Shown: positions 33,608 to 44,413 of the stretch, piece by piece
Position numbering within the stretch: the first letter of the stretch is position 1
Layout: the number at the start of each line of letters is the position of its first letter
DNA from: Cryptomeria japonica
Taxonomy: Eukaryota; Streptophyta; Pinopsida; Cupressales; Cupressaceae
Assembly (NCBI RefSeq): GCF_030272615.1
Contig: NC_081410.1
Span: 570,791,152 to 570,855,151, forward strand
Length of the DNA: 64,000 bases
Direction of reading: 5' to 3'
Made by a program: the position numbers and the translations under genes
Notes under the pieces: generated by a model
Told to the model about the DNA's origin: nothing
What the model saw: the letters and a program-made list of their open reading frames with translations, nothing else
The model's database searches: none

Positions 33608-36600
33608 TCAGCTGACCCCCCCTAATGACACATCCCTCACCCCCAAGAGAGCTCGCAACTGCTGGAACTTACTCTCGGTGAAAGGTTTGGTGAATACGTC
33701 ATCAACCTACTCTGTTGTAGGACAATACTGCAAATCAATGACCTACTCCTAAATCAGCTCTCAGATATAGTGCATATGAATGTCGATGTGTTTGGTCCAT
33801 TGGTGTTGGACCGGGTTCTTCGAGATTGCAATAGCACTCTGATTATCACAATGTAGAACTGTCAGCCATGGAGTGGTGAACCCAAACTCTGTGAGAATCT
33901 ATTGGAGCCAAATGGTCTTAGTCGCTGTGTTAACAGCGCCTCGATACTCATCCTGAGTCGAAGAGAGAGCAATAGCATGTTGCTTCTTGCTCTGCCAACA
34001 AATGGGGCCTTAACCAAGGTGAAAACTATAACCGGAAGTAGACTTATGATCATCAAGATCGCCAGCCCAATTGGAGTCTGTGTAACCAACCAAGCGAAGT
34101 CCCGTGCTTACGGCATAGTGAATCCCACAGTGATGTGAACCCTGGATGTAATGAAGGATATGTTTGGCGGCTTTCCAATTAAGCTCATGTGGTTTCTGCA
34201 TGAACCGGGAAACCATGTCAACTGCAAATGAAATATTAGGGCGTGTATGGGTCAAGTAGATGAGACTACCCATAAGCTGACGATACAAAGTGGCATCAAT
34301 TGGTGGAGAAGAACACTGAGCCTCGAGCTTGACTCCTGAAAGAAAGGGAATCGGGGCAGGCTTACAATCAGTCATATGAAAGTGTGCAAGGAGATCAAGA
34401 GCATACTTGGGCTGCGATAGTGTAATCTCAGAAGGTGACTGTGAAATATCTATCCCGAGAAAGTAGTGCAAAAGACCCAAGTCAGTGATAGAAAATCTAT
34501 CATGAAAAGCAGATTTGACCTTGCTAATGATGGATGGGGTACTCCCTATAATGATCAATTCATCAACATAGAGCACAAGTATCAAGTGAGAGTCATCCTA
34601 TCACAAAATGTAGACATTCGGATTAGAATGACACCTGGTGAACCTTGCTGAGAGAAGAAAGGAATCCATCTTGGCATACCAAGCTTTGGGGGCCTACTTA
34701 AGGCCATAGAGAGATTTCCTTAGTCTGCAAACCAAGGAAGTATCCTAGATGAAACCCTGAGGTTGCTCCATATAAATCTCCTCATCAAGATCATCATGAA
34801 GAAAAGCACTCTTCACATCCATCTAATGTACAACCCAACCATAAGCTGCAGCAATAGCAAGTGTCAAGTGAATGGATTTCATCTTGGCTAGGGGTGCAAA
34901 GGTTTCAGTATAGTCAACACCTGCAACCTCAACACCTGCAACCTGAGAGAAACCTTTCACAACAAGCCGAGCCTTGTACTTATCCACACTACCATCCATT
35001 GCAAACTTGGTCCGATAGATCCACTTACATCGAACCATCTTTCTCCCCTTAGGGAGATGGACTAAATCCCATGTGTTGTTCCTCATCAAGAAACTATACT
35101 CTTCCTCCATAGCTTGGTTCCACTCAGGAACCCCTGATGCTTCCCAAAATGCCTGTGGATCAGAAGCGGTAGCAATGAATGCATGTGGAAGATCCTAATG
35201 CTGTGATCGAGTCCTCCGTGTATTTGAAGGATCCCCAACAAGAGAACTCGTTGACTCATGTGTCTATCGAGCCCAACAAGGTGGAGGTGGAGGTGGAGAA
35301 TGATGCCCCTCAACTACAAGTGGACCTTGTAGAGGTGTAACCCTGTAAGTCGGAGTTGAAGGAGTCTCATCATCTGAATCACTAGCATCACTATCCACAA
35401 TGGAGGAAGGTGGAGGAGGTAGAGAGGCTAAGCTAGGAGAGCTTTCCTCAAAGTCAACACTCCTCTCAATGAACACCTCATGTGTCTCAGGGTCCATCAA
35501 TCTATATGCCTTAACACCCTCAGGATATCCAACAAATATGCAAGGCCGACTCTAAGGTTCCAATGCCTTGCATTTCTGTGGAGGAATGCGAGCCCATACT
35601 GGACACCCAAAGACTCTGAAATGTCTCACAATCAGTTTCCTACCAGCCCAAGCTTCAAAAGGAGTAATACCTTGCAAAGCTTTGTGAGGAACCTGATTCT
35701 GGATGTGTGTGGCACAACTGATAGCCTCTACCCAAAAGGAAGGATCAAGAGAACATGCATGTATCATACAACTAGCCATTTCTTTGAGAGTTCTATTCTT
35801 GCGTTCTGCAACTCCGTTTTGTTGTGAAGTGTATGCAACAGAATGCTAAAGATCAATTCCCTCAAGTGTACAAAAATCCTCAAGTCTCTTGTTCACATAT
35901 TCCCTTCCATTATTTGTACGAAGAATCTTGACCACTTTCTCGGATTGCTTCTCCACATGAGTCTTGAAGTCCTGAAACCTATCCAATACTTCACTCTTAT
36001 GAATGAGAAAGTAGACCCAAGTGAAGCAGGAGTAGTCATCAATGAAGGTGAGGACATAATGGGCCTTGCTAAATGAAGGTGCTGAAAATGGATCTGCTAC
36101 ATCGCTGTCAACAAGTTGAAGAACTTCCAAAGCTCTCCAAGCTTTCCCCTTATCAAACTTCTCCTCGGGATGCTTGCCCATGGAACAACCTGAACATACA
36201 CCCTCTGAAAAACTGATTCGAGGTACACCTGTGACCATGTCTTTAGTGCTAAGCTACTAAAGATAGCGGTAGTTGAGGTGACCAAATCGCTCATGCCATA
36301 GCTTACTTTCAGAATTTGAATGAGTAAGCAAGGCCCTAGAAGGTGAACTTGGCACAAAGTGGGAGAATGAATAAATCCTTGAGTTGTCATGGACTTGTCC
36401 CACTGCTACCAAGGCATCATCATCAAGTTCCTTTACCACAACTGAATCTGGTGTAAACAAGTTAGGAACATAGAGAACATTATCAAAAGTTCCATCATCC
36501 ATGTCAACTGAACCTTTCCCTTCAACCTCTACTTGTGTATCATCACCTATGTAAATGTGAGGTACCTTAGATGGCTCCAATGAGGAAAACTGCTCTTTTG

Positions 36601-37633
36601 TAGAACCCATGTGATATGAGGCACCCAAGTCAAGTATCCATTGCTGTGAATAACCTGTTGTAGCCACAAATGCTTGCCCTTTTCCCTTAGAATGTGAGGA
36701 AGAGGAAGAAGATGAATCCTTCTTTGTGTAGAAGGATGGCAAGTTGATGTTGTTTTTCTTAAGAAGATTAGCTAACTCATCAACTTGCTTTGTGTTCCAT
36801 CGATGCTCATCATGACCATACTTCTTGCAATATGCACAAGTTGGTTTATCCTTCTTAGGTGGTGTCTCCTTCTTGGAAGAGGATGAAAAATCACCTTGTG
36901 ATGGAGAGGATGATTGTCCTTTTTCCTATTGTGGTTTAGACTTGGAGTGCTTCTTCTTCTTGTTGGAATCTTTGCCTTGACTTCCTTGATTCCCTTGATT
37001 AGCCACCAAAGCCTTGGACTTTGAAGACTTGAGAAGTCCCATGTTCAACAACTTAGATTGTTCCAATATCAACATTTTTGTGAAAGCATCAAATGAAGGC
37101 ATAACATAGGAACTCCCCACTGTCAAATGATGAGTTTGGAAGCTAGACACAAATGCTGCATATTCTGGTGCAAGCTTGTCCAACAAGTTGAATATCAACT
37201 AAGCATCTTTTTTGTCAATTCCACAATCCTTAAGATTTGCTCTTAGCTCATTTTCTTTGGTGACATAATCTTGGATTGTATAAAAAATCTTGCAATCCAA
37301 GTTGGTGAGCTCATTGTCAATTTTGTAACCTCTGATTTCATCAACTTGACCATACAATTTCTGAAACATATCCCAAGCCTCTTTTATTGTTGTACACTTC
37401 TCAATGTGAAAAATGAGGTCATCTGATACGTACTTGCGCAAAGTTCCAAGAGCCATGCAATTTTTAGTGAGCCATTCTAATTGAGCATTAGGATCAGCCT
37501 TAGGATAAGGTGGTGCTGCTATTGTTCCATCTATGTAATGCATGAGACCTTTTTCCATTAATTTGCTCCATACTTTAATTTTTCATGATGCATAATTATG
37601 TGGAGTTAAAGGTGGAAATTTATGAGGACTCAT
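33608..37633 (-). pseudogene. Copia gag-pol polyprotein: single frame, 20 in-frame stops
   Basis: One minus-strand frame of 1,342 codons runs from ATG at 37633 (MSPHKFPPL) to a likely natural TGA at 33608-33610 without a single frameshift. Gag lies at about 37633-36790 with a degraded zinc knuckle (CAYCKKYGHDEHRW, last Cys absent). The protease motif reads DLGAS instead of DSGAS. Integrase has VDSDVADP, ILRTNNGREY and QQNGVAERKNRT. Reverse transcriptase has RCKWIYRTKF, DYTETFAP, MDVKSAFLHDD and LYVDELIIIG (usually VDD). RNase H has TDSNWAGDLDDHKSTSGYSF, then WQSKKQ and FTKPF. Premature TAG codons start (lowest plus coordinate) at 37199, 36926, 36257, 36254, 35846, 35552, 35264, 35195, 34823, 34745, 34694, 34598, 33899, 33749, 33743 and 33707. 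TGA lies at 37583, 34601 and 33761, and TAA at 34010. Most TAGs sit where copia proteins have Gln. A 15-bp tandem duplication lies in RT (34915-34944). Confidence 0.94.
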
Positions 37634-39085
37634 TACAACAAAAAATGAAAGAGAACAAGGAAAAAGAGGCACAATCGCATAAGACACCCCCCCAAAAGTG
37701 ATGATTTGACACTTTATACATAGTGTGTATACAATGGGCCACTTGTAAAAAATGACAAAGTGGGCTTCTGATTTCACTTGCCTCAATAAGGCCAAAAGAG
37801 GCTCAAACTAATAATGCAAGAGATCTAAACTAAGACCCAAGCAAATTACAAGTACCAAATAGGGCAAATAAGACCAATATCTGAAAGTACAACTTCTACT
37901 CAAAATCTCTGAAATTTGATCATAGAATATGAAAGTAGACAAACAAAACATGCACTTTAATAAAAAACGACACCTGAAAAGGAGGTCGTATGAGCTCAAA
38001 TGAGGCCTTTGAAGTTGTAAAATTGGAGATTGGACATGTACAACTGAGAGAATCCAAAAATTCCGAAAAAATTGTGCACCAAAACCAGAAAATAACCACA
38101 CGACTACAAAGAGCACGAAAACTTAGGCCAAATGAAAAAAAAATTGGACCCAAAAAGGAGCAAAATTGAGAAAGTTATGAGCCTCCAAAGTTGGCCCAAA
38201 AAACCAAACAGCTCAATGGAGAGGGGTCTGTGAATTTCCAAAAAACTAACTGGGCGTTGACTATGCAAAAAAGATAGGTGGCACTGACTGGGCGTTGACT
38301 ATTGGCGGTTGCCAAAAATTTACCAGTTCATTCTCGGAAAAGTTTGACAGCGACTGGAAAATTTTGGCGATGGCTAGATGGTTGCTTGAGGGCCGGCAGG
38401 AGGTGCTGGAGGCGGGGTCGGGAGGTCCTGGTGGTGGAAAGAACTCTTGGGAGCTAGAGCTGGGTGGCATGGGAGCTGGAGCTGGGCAGCACGAGAGCTG
38501 GATGACACCTACGGACTGCGCGGGCGGCGCGCAAACTGGGCAGGCGGCGAGTGCGGTGGGTTGGGCAATGCCGCTCCGTGGGTTGCTGTTGGCGGTGGTC
38601 GTTGGGCGATAACCGCTGGGGCTGCTACAAGTTGTGGGGGCCGGAGTGGCCCGGGGAGACTACACGGAGGATGATGCTGACGCTGCACGGACCTACAGTG
38701 CCTGCGAAAAACAATACGGTGAGACAAGGGGGGGGTCTACAGACCCACAAAAATAATTTTTCCTATTTTTTTCGAAAATTATGTATTTATTTTTTCAAAA
38801 GAAGTTTTCAAAAACTGGAAAAATTTTCAGAAATTTTTTTTTCTTTTTTTTAAATCCGAAAATTCCGTACCATACCGCCCAAATTGGTCAAAAGATTCCT
38901 CCACCCCCAAAAGTCAATTTTCATTAAAAATGGTCGAGTCTATACTCGATTTTAATGTAAATGGCCTCTCGCACGCAATGGTGAGGTCGAAAATGCTCTA
39001 AAATGCCTAAAAAAAACACACTCCCTGAGATCCAAAATAGAAGCCTTCCACGATGTTTCCAAAAACCAATCAATGAAGCCCCAAT
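37634..39085 (-). other. Untranslated leader of the minus-strand copia element
   Basis: About 1.45 kb between the primer-binding site and the gag start with no gene. It includes an unusually GC-rich stretch (about 38380-38720) amid AT-rich sequence. ORFs there on both strands are by-products of base composition. It is longer than most copia leaders. Confidence 0.6.
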
Positions 39086-39097
39086 GGCTCTGATACA
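39086..39097 (-). promoter_or_regulatory. Primer-binding site of the minus-strand copia element
   Basis: On the minus strand, immediately after the 5' LTR end CCTACA, lies TGTATCAGAGCC. It matches the initiator-tRNA-Met-type site TGGTATCAGAGC with one mismatch. Confidence 0.85.
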
Positions 39098-39098
39098 A

Positions 39099-39550
39099 TG
39101 TAGGATTTTGCCAAGATCAAGGGCACAATGAAAAGAATAAAAAGAGAGACAATAGAATGACTAGAACAAACTGTATTCTCATCAATATGCAAAATGATCA
39201 ACTAGATTAACCAATACAATGAATATAGGCCTGCTTATATAGGCAAGGCCATATGGATGTAGGGGCATACAATCATGACATGTGGCTCAATGAGAAACAA
39301 GGGTAGGTAAGAAATATTAGGGGTCGGTAGGAGAAATAATATAATATTCCACAAGAGGTGGATGACCCACCGAATGTGGAGTGTAACAACAAAACAAGAC
39401 CACAAAAAGTCAAATTTCTCCTACAAGCTCTATCCCTATGTGCACACTTCCCTAAGTGTCTCAAATCCAAACTATGAAGAGATGCATTATCCTAAGTTAA
39501 CTTAAGTAAAGTGTAATAATATCCATAATGAATATTTATTTACACCAACA
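39099..39550 (-). repeat. 5' LTR of the minus-strand copia element
   Basis: 452 bp, TGTTGGTG...CCTACA on the minus strand, the pair of 32894-33345. It carries a TATA box, CTATATAAG (minus strand), at 39234-39242 in a GCC-rich context, the probable promoter of the element. Confidence 0.93.
39234..39242 (-). promoter_or_regulatory. Candidate LTR TATA box
   Basis: CTATATAAG on the minus strand within the 5' LTR, mid-LTR as expected for the U3/R boundary region. The same motif is in the 3' LTR at about 33015. Confidence 0.5.
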
Positions 39551-39559
39551 TACCTAATT

Positions 39560-40775
39560 GTTTTTTTTTCTCCTCTCAAATGGATGATGAATGGATATGG
39601 TAAATCAATTCTTCAGGAACCTTCACAGGCAAATCAGCTTACTAGGATATGGAGGAAGAAACTACAGAGAATTTCAATTAGAAAGAAATTTGGATCAAAG
39701 GCCTGATTCCTAAAATAAACTGGTTTTGGTGGGCTATAGCTCATGGGAGGATTTTGACTATTGATAATCTTAACAAGAAGAGATTCTCCTTTGCCAACAA
39801 ATGTGAGCTTTGTTATAAGGACATGGAAAGTGTAGATAATATTTTTCTACATTGTAGTTATGCTCAGGAAATTGGGGATGCTATTCTGAAGGACTTGAAA
39901 ATTTATTGCATTTATCCTAAAACTATGAGAAACTTCATGGATTCATGGACTGTGTCCCTCTACTCTCACCCTGTTGCTAAGATTTTGTGGCTTCAAATTC
40001 TCCCAATTATGGCTTGGAACATCTGGAAGGAATGGAATAATAGAGTTTTTCAGTGAAGAAATGAAAAATAGAAATGTTCTCTTTAATATCATAAAATGGC
40101 AGCTGAGAGAGAATGTCAATGCAGGCTCCCCAAGTATCTCTAAGGTCTCACCTACTTTGTTGGACCTCCACTTAAGAAAAAAATGGGGTATTCAACATAA
40201 CTTCTTGACCCTTATCTAGAATAAATTGTTATTGAGAAAAAACTGCTCTTGGCTCCCTCCAGATTTGGGATGGATCAAGTGTAATTTTGATGGTTTATCT
40301 AAAGGTAACCCTGGTTTGTTTGGGGTGGGCGGCGTAATTAGAGATCAAGGGGGGAGGTTGATTGAAGGATATGGAACCAATTTGGGTATTGGCACAAATA
40401 ACAGAGCTGAATCTATGGCGGTCTGGATGGGCATCTCTAGGATTCAACATAACTCGATGGAGAATGTAATCTTGGAAGGAGATTCAAAGTTGATCATTGA
40501 TTATCTTAATAACTCTATTTCTCCCCCCTAGGAGATCAGAGGGATTATAAACAATTGTAAATATCTCCTTAATCTCTTTGGGAACATTGATGTTCAACAT
40601 ACCTATAGGGAAGGAAATATGGCAGCTGACCTTATTGCCAATCAGGGTTTGAGAAATGCAGATTGGCGATTTTTTAACTTTAGTGAAAGTTCTAAGGATC
40701 TCAAAGAGATTCTTTCGCGTGAAATTCTTAAGTGCGAACAGGGAAACAATGGTAGATGTCAGCAAGGGTTTTAAC
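39560..40775 (+). pseudogene. LINE ORF2 3' part: zinc-binding RT tail and RNase H
   Basis: Reading on the plus strand gives the zf-RVT module (WAIAHGRILTIDNL, then CELCYKDMESVDNIFLHC, about 39735-40050), followed by an RNase H domain (about 40226-40760) with NFDGLSKGNPG, GVGGVIRD, NNRAE, LEGDSKLII and, after a TAG at 40529, YREGNMAADLIANQG. These are the tail modules of plant L1-type LINEs that carry RNase H. A frameshift near 40055 and TAGs break it. The upstream RT and endonuclease parts are not present; the minus-strand copia element lies immediately 5'. No poly(A) tail is obvious after 40775. Confidence 0.85.
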
Positions 40776-40959
40776 AACCAGGTTTTTAAATACTTGTTTA
40801 CATGACTGCGCTTTTTTAAATTTTCAAAAATTATGTGGGCCCCTACAGTATGGCAGGTAGCGTTTGGGTGATTTGGAGTTGTAGGCTTACACGTTCTTTT
40901 TCCAGTTGGACTGTGTACGGTGAAGATGACATGGAACTTAACTATATATAGGAAGGTAC

Positions 40960-41925
40960 ATGAACAAAGCTCATGATTTCGAATGGATCTCTTTAGATTG
41001 GGTTTCTATTAAAAGTAAAGGCGACATTTTTTATTTTCATGGAGCCTTAAAGTTTAATGATTTGAAAGGGAATCAAACATGTGATGACAATAGTGTGAAA
41101 GAGTTAAAAAATGAGCTTTCCAGAAATAATTCTTCATGTTTTCCTGTGATTGTGAAGAGCCTAAGTTGTTTCTGGGGTCATTTTCATAGAGATAATCTGC
41201 CCTATGTTTTTCCTACTTTTGACATGTGGGGACCTCATAAGAGAGATCAGCCTAAAAACTATGATGGACTACGTGACAATGTGGAGATTTGGGAGCTATT
41301 TCAGAATCTTGGTTTCACCCCATTTTTTTTGGCTTTGAAGGGTTACAATAAGGCCTTGATGGCACAATTCTGCAACTCTTGGCAAAATGGTGTCGTGACT
41401 ATCAGGAGGATCTCCTTCATGGTGACGTAGAATTACATATCTGAGGTCATCGATCTGTCGAATGATGGTGAATGGGTGGAAAGATGCAATAGTGGTGACT
41501 ACAAAGGGTTTATGAAAAAATTCTTTGAGAAAGGAGAAGCCGGAGGTGATTCAGAATGGGTATGGTCGCTTGGCTCTGCCTAAACCATTCTACATAGTTA
41601 TCTATTATGTTATGAAGTATTTTGCACTTGGCTCAAAAAAGGTATGGTTGCTTGGCTCAATTTTCCTTTCTTTCTGATTTCTTCCTTATAGTCTTGCATT
41701 CAAAATGGTGCCAACCCCCCACTCCACCAGGGCCTTATCTATTTCTTTACAAGTTTTTTGTGGACCACTCTCCTAGCCTCAATAATCTTTCCCTTGCACT
41801 TGGGAATGGGGAAAACCCTTAGAAAAATGTTGGTAAGTCCTCCAATATTGTGCTTGTCAACCCTTTGTCCCAATGTTTGCCTGGCTCCACCTCCTCTGCT
41901 AAGAATAGAGGAAAATAAACCCTTT
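40960..41925 (+). pseudogene. 5' part of a decayed ORF split by the gypsy-type element
   Basis: Starts at ATG 40960 (MNKAHDFEWISLDWVSIKSK). It is open for 156 codons to TAG at 41428-41430 and continues protein-like (YISEVIDLSNDGEWVERC) with further stops and frame changes to the insertion point. Segments such as ALKGYNKALMAQFCNSWQNG and later PLHQGLI show it was coding. I do not recognise the domain. It may be the same type of long ORF found in the non-autonomous units at 1-4.5 kb and 59.9-63.4 kb. The reading resumes after the 7.8-kb insertion at 49732. Confidence 0.5.
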
Positions 41926-41930
41926 CTCTC
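41926..41930. repeat. Left TSD of the gypsy-type element (CTCTC)
   Basis: CTCTC here and CTCTC at 49727-49731 flank the element exactly, a perfect 5-bp target-site duplication. Confidence 0.9.
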
Positions 41931-43139
41931 TGTAGCGTCCTAAAATTGCGACACTTGCAATTTCGACTGCATTTCGGTCTTCACGATGGTGACGCAACAC
42001 GGAACCTGAATGGAGACCCTGAAACTTATCCATGACACCAAAAACTGCATTTTTCAAGCACCCTGGCCTGAACCTCCTTTGCACCCTGCTGTCCCGGGAG
42101 GTGGGACCAGGGCGCCCAGTGCCCTGGTCCTTGGCCCTATTTTCGGCCCGGTCTCCTATGGGACTTCGGGTCTTTTTGTTTGCAAATTGGAAATTATCAT
42201 TTCCTAGTCAGCCTAAGGTCGGGAAAATCAGTCTATCAGCCCTAATTGACAAGTATATAAACTACATTTTCCTCTCTCATTTGGTAAGATGAAAGAAGAA
42301 GGAAAAGGCGTGGAAACTATACTCAAACATTCAAGCATTCAAGCATTCAAGCATTCAAACATTCTTTCAAGCTATTGATCATTCTAAGTCTCCATTCAAG
42401 GCTAAGTGTTGCATTCAAGACAAGGATTCAACCATTGAAGAGGAGATCACTTACTACAACATACAACAACATCTATACCTTCGCACATAAGGATACAAAC
42501 ATCCTTACAACAAGGTATTAGTACTTGTTTTACATTACAAACATTTACATTTACAGCATTTCTCATTTCTTGGTTAATTCCAAAACTGGGGTTTGACCTA
42601 AAGGCAAACCCCTAATCTCTAACCCCCCAATCGTCTTCTCTTTTCTGTGTGTAGGTTGCAGGTACGCAACTGAAATTGAAGATCTGGAATCCTTGTGCAG
42701 AGACGAACAGATCCCCCTTCGTTTCGCGGATTTTTCGGAGGACCGTGTGCACGCCGGGCGCCATCGTCCCGTCAACTTTTGCTCAAATTTGCAGGACAGC
42801 GCCGTATCGACATTTTACTATTAATTCCAGGTCCGCAGCTTCATCCTATATCCCTATCTCAGTTTATAAGCGAATCTTTCTCACTTTCTATGCATTCCTA
42901 GCTTAATTCTCTTATCAACATTCTTTACAAAAGAGGGTAGCCTTGCTGTCTTAACCCTTGAAACTCATTTAGCATCCAATCTTGCATTGTGTGGGATTGG
43001 ATCTTGTGGGTTTCAACCCTTCTTTTGAATGTAAAGTCTCCCCTAAGTGAAAACCATCAACCCTAGCAACCTCCCTTCTCTCTCCTTGGAGTTGGAAGAG
43101 GGGAGAGCAACTAGGGTTCGATCGATTTTCCGCTTTACA
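41931..43139 (+). repeat. 5' LTR of the gag-only element
   Basis: TGTAGCGTCCTAAAATTGCG...TTTTCCGCTTTACA, 1,209 bp. It includes the TATA box TATATAA at 42254-42260, a short ATTCAAGC tandem run near 42330-42358, and the 31-bp motif at 42740-42770. Confidence 0.93.
42254..42260 (+). promoter_or_regulatory. Candidate LTR TATA box
   Basis: TATATAA in both LTRs (42254 and 48826) at the same relative position, about 320-355 bp from the LTR start. A plausible U3 promoter. No experimental support can be read from sequence. Confidence 0.5.
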
Positions 43140-43142
43140 TTT

Positions 43143-43160
43143 TGGTGAACTCGACGTGAA
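43143..43160 (+). promoter_or_regulatory. Candidate primer-binding site of the gag-only element
   Basis: TGGTGAACTCGACGTGAA begins three bases after the 5' LTR end. It starts with the obligatory TGG (complement of tRNA CCA). I cannot name the tRNA with confidence. Confidence 0.5.
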
Positions 43161-43540
43161 CATCTTTTCTAATTATTCATGGTTAGATCTAAAAATTGGA
43201 TTCCTTGATTGCATTTCCGTGATTGATCTTTTGCAAATTTTAGAGGTTAATTGCATAAAAACCCTAAAATTTTCTTTTTGGTAATTGAACTTGTGAAATA
43301 TTTAATTGTTAATGCTTGTTTCAGATATGCCCTTCTATTACAAATTATCAATTCATATTTGTGCTTTAATTTTGAAAATTAAGTGGTTAAGTGTCAAAAC
43401 CCTAATTTTTGAAACCCTCTTGATTCAACCTTTGTCCGACAATTTCACTGCTCAAAACATCTCCAAATCAGCTGTAACTTTGGATTCCGCAATAAAATCA
43501 CAATATCTTTCATCCCTGAAAATTTGGAAAAAAGTTGCGA

Positions 43541-44197
43541 GGACCGTGTGCACTCTGAGCGCCATCGTCCCTGACATTTTTTTTGAAATTTTGGGAGCAA
43601 GATTTTACTGTATTTTCTTGCTAAAATCCAGAATTTTGGCTGATTTTATCAAATCTAACACTTTCAAATTTACAGTCAAAGTTGGTCTTGTGATTGCTTG
43701 GTTTAGGGCTTCTAATTATTCAAAAATCATTGAAATTGAAATTTTGTATCAAAATTGTGTTCTTACTGTCATAAATCTGAAAAGTGTGTTTGCATTCATT
43801 CAAAATTTCAGTGCTTTATTCAAATTCTTGCAATTTGTGTGACTTTTGAAATTAAGTGCTTAATTACAACAACTTTGATTTCCGCTTTCAAAATTGAATT
43901 TTGCGTGAAATTGAGTCAACTTTTAAATTTCAAAACTTGCATTGCTTTTGGTATTCCCTCTAAAATCATAAAATTCAAAATTTCAGTTTCCCTCTCTTTT
44001 TCAAAATTCAAATTTTTGCATTTTTTCGACAATCTTGGTAGGGTTCAATTTCGAGATTGCAACTTTAATTTGGCCTATCTACAGATCGTAAAATCACTCA
44101 ATTTTTTCAGATTAGCTCTAAAATCATCATAACTTTCATCCTTGGAAATTTCAAAAAAAGTTGCCGGGACCGTGTGCACTCCGAGCGCCACAGTCCC
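43541..44197 (+). repeat. Leader duplication carrying a 31-bp LTR-derived motif
   Basis: The motif GGACCGTGTGCAC-(5 nt)-GCGCCAYHGTCCC occurs at 43541-43571 and 44167-44197 in the leader. It matches 42740-42770 in the 5' LTR and 49327-49357 in the 3' LTR. Flanking sequence is also shared: TTTCATCC before and ATTTTTTT...AATTTYGGGAG after, so a block of about 100 bp has been copied into the leader twice. The two leader copies are 626 bp apart. Confidence 0.8.
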
Positions 44198-44413
44198 TGA
44201 CATTTTTTCTAAAATTTCGGGAGATTGTCCTGATTGTATTTAACAGCTTAAATCTAGAAGATTGGCTGATTTTACTGAAAATTGCTACCTCTAAATTCAA
44301 AATCTTCTCTCTCTTTCTAGTGCATGATTTTTACAACAATAAGCCCTACTTACACTATTCCCGTTAGATGAAGCCGTAGAATTAAGTCTTTCCGAGGTTT
44401 AATTACTGAGGAG

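Larger units (their letters stand above)
32894..39550 (-). mobile_element. Complete Ty1/copia element, minus strand
   Basis: 6,657 bp with two 452-bp LTRs, which differ by hand count at 18 positions (about 4%). The order on the minus strand is 5' LTR (39099-39550), primer-binding site, leader of about 1.46 kb, one gag-pol frame (37633-33608), polypurine tract and 3' LTR (32894-33345). The flanks TATCT (32889-32893) and TACCT (39551-39555) match at 4 of 5 positions, as expected of an aged TSD. It has inserted upstream of the LINE fragment at 39560. The element is structurally intact, but its ORF holds 20 premature stops. Confidence 0.93.

Noticed and set aside
38261-38853. Several overlapping ORFs on both strands
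   Set aside because: They lie in the GC-rich leader of the copia element. High GC lowers stop frequency in all frames, and none shows a recognisable motif.
43306-44132. Two ORFs of 178 and 125 codons in the gag-only element leader
   Set aside because: They have Phe/Ile/Lys-rich, AT-driven composition and overlap the duplicated leader motif. They precede the real gag start at 44414.
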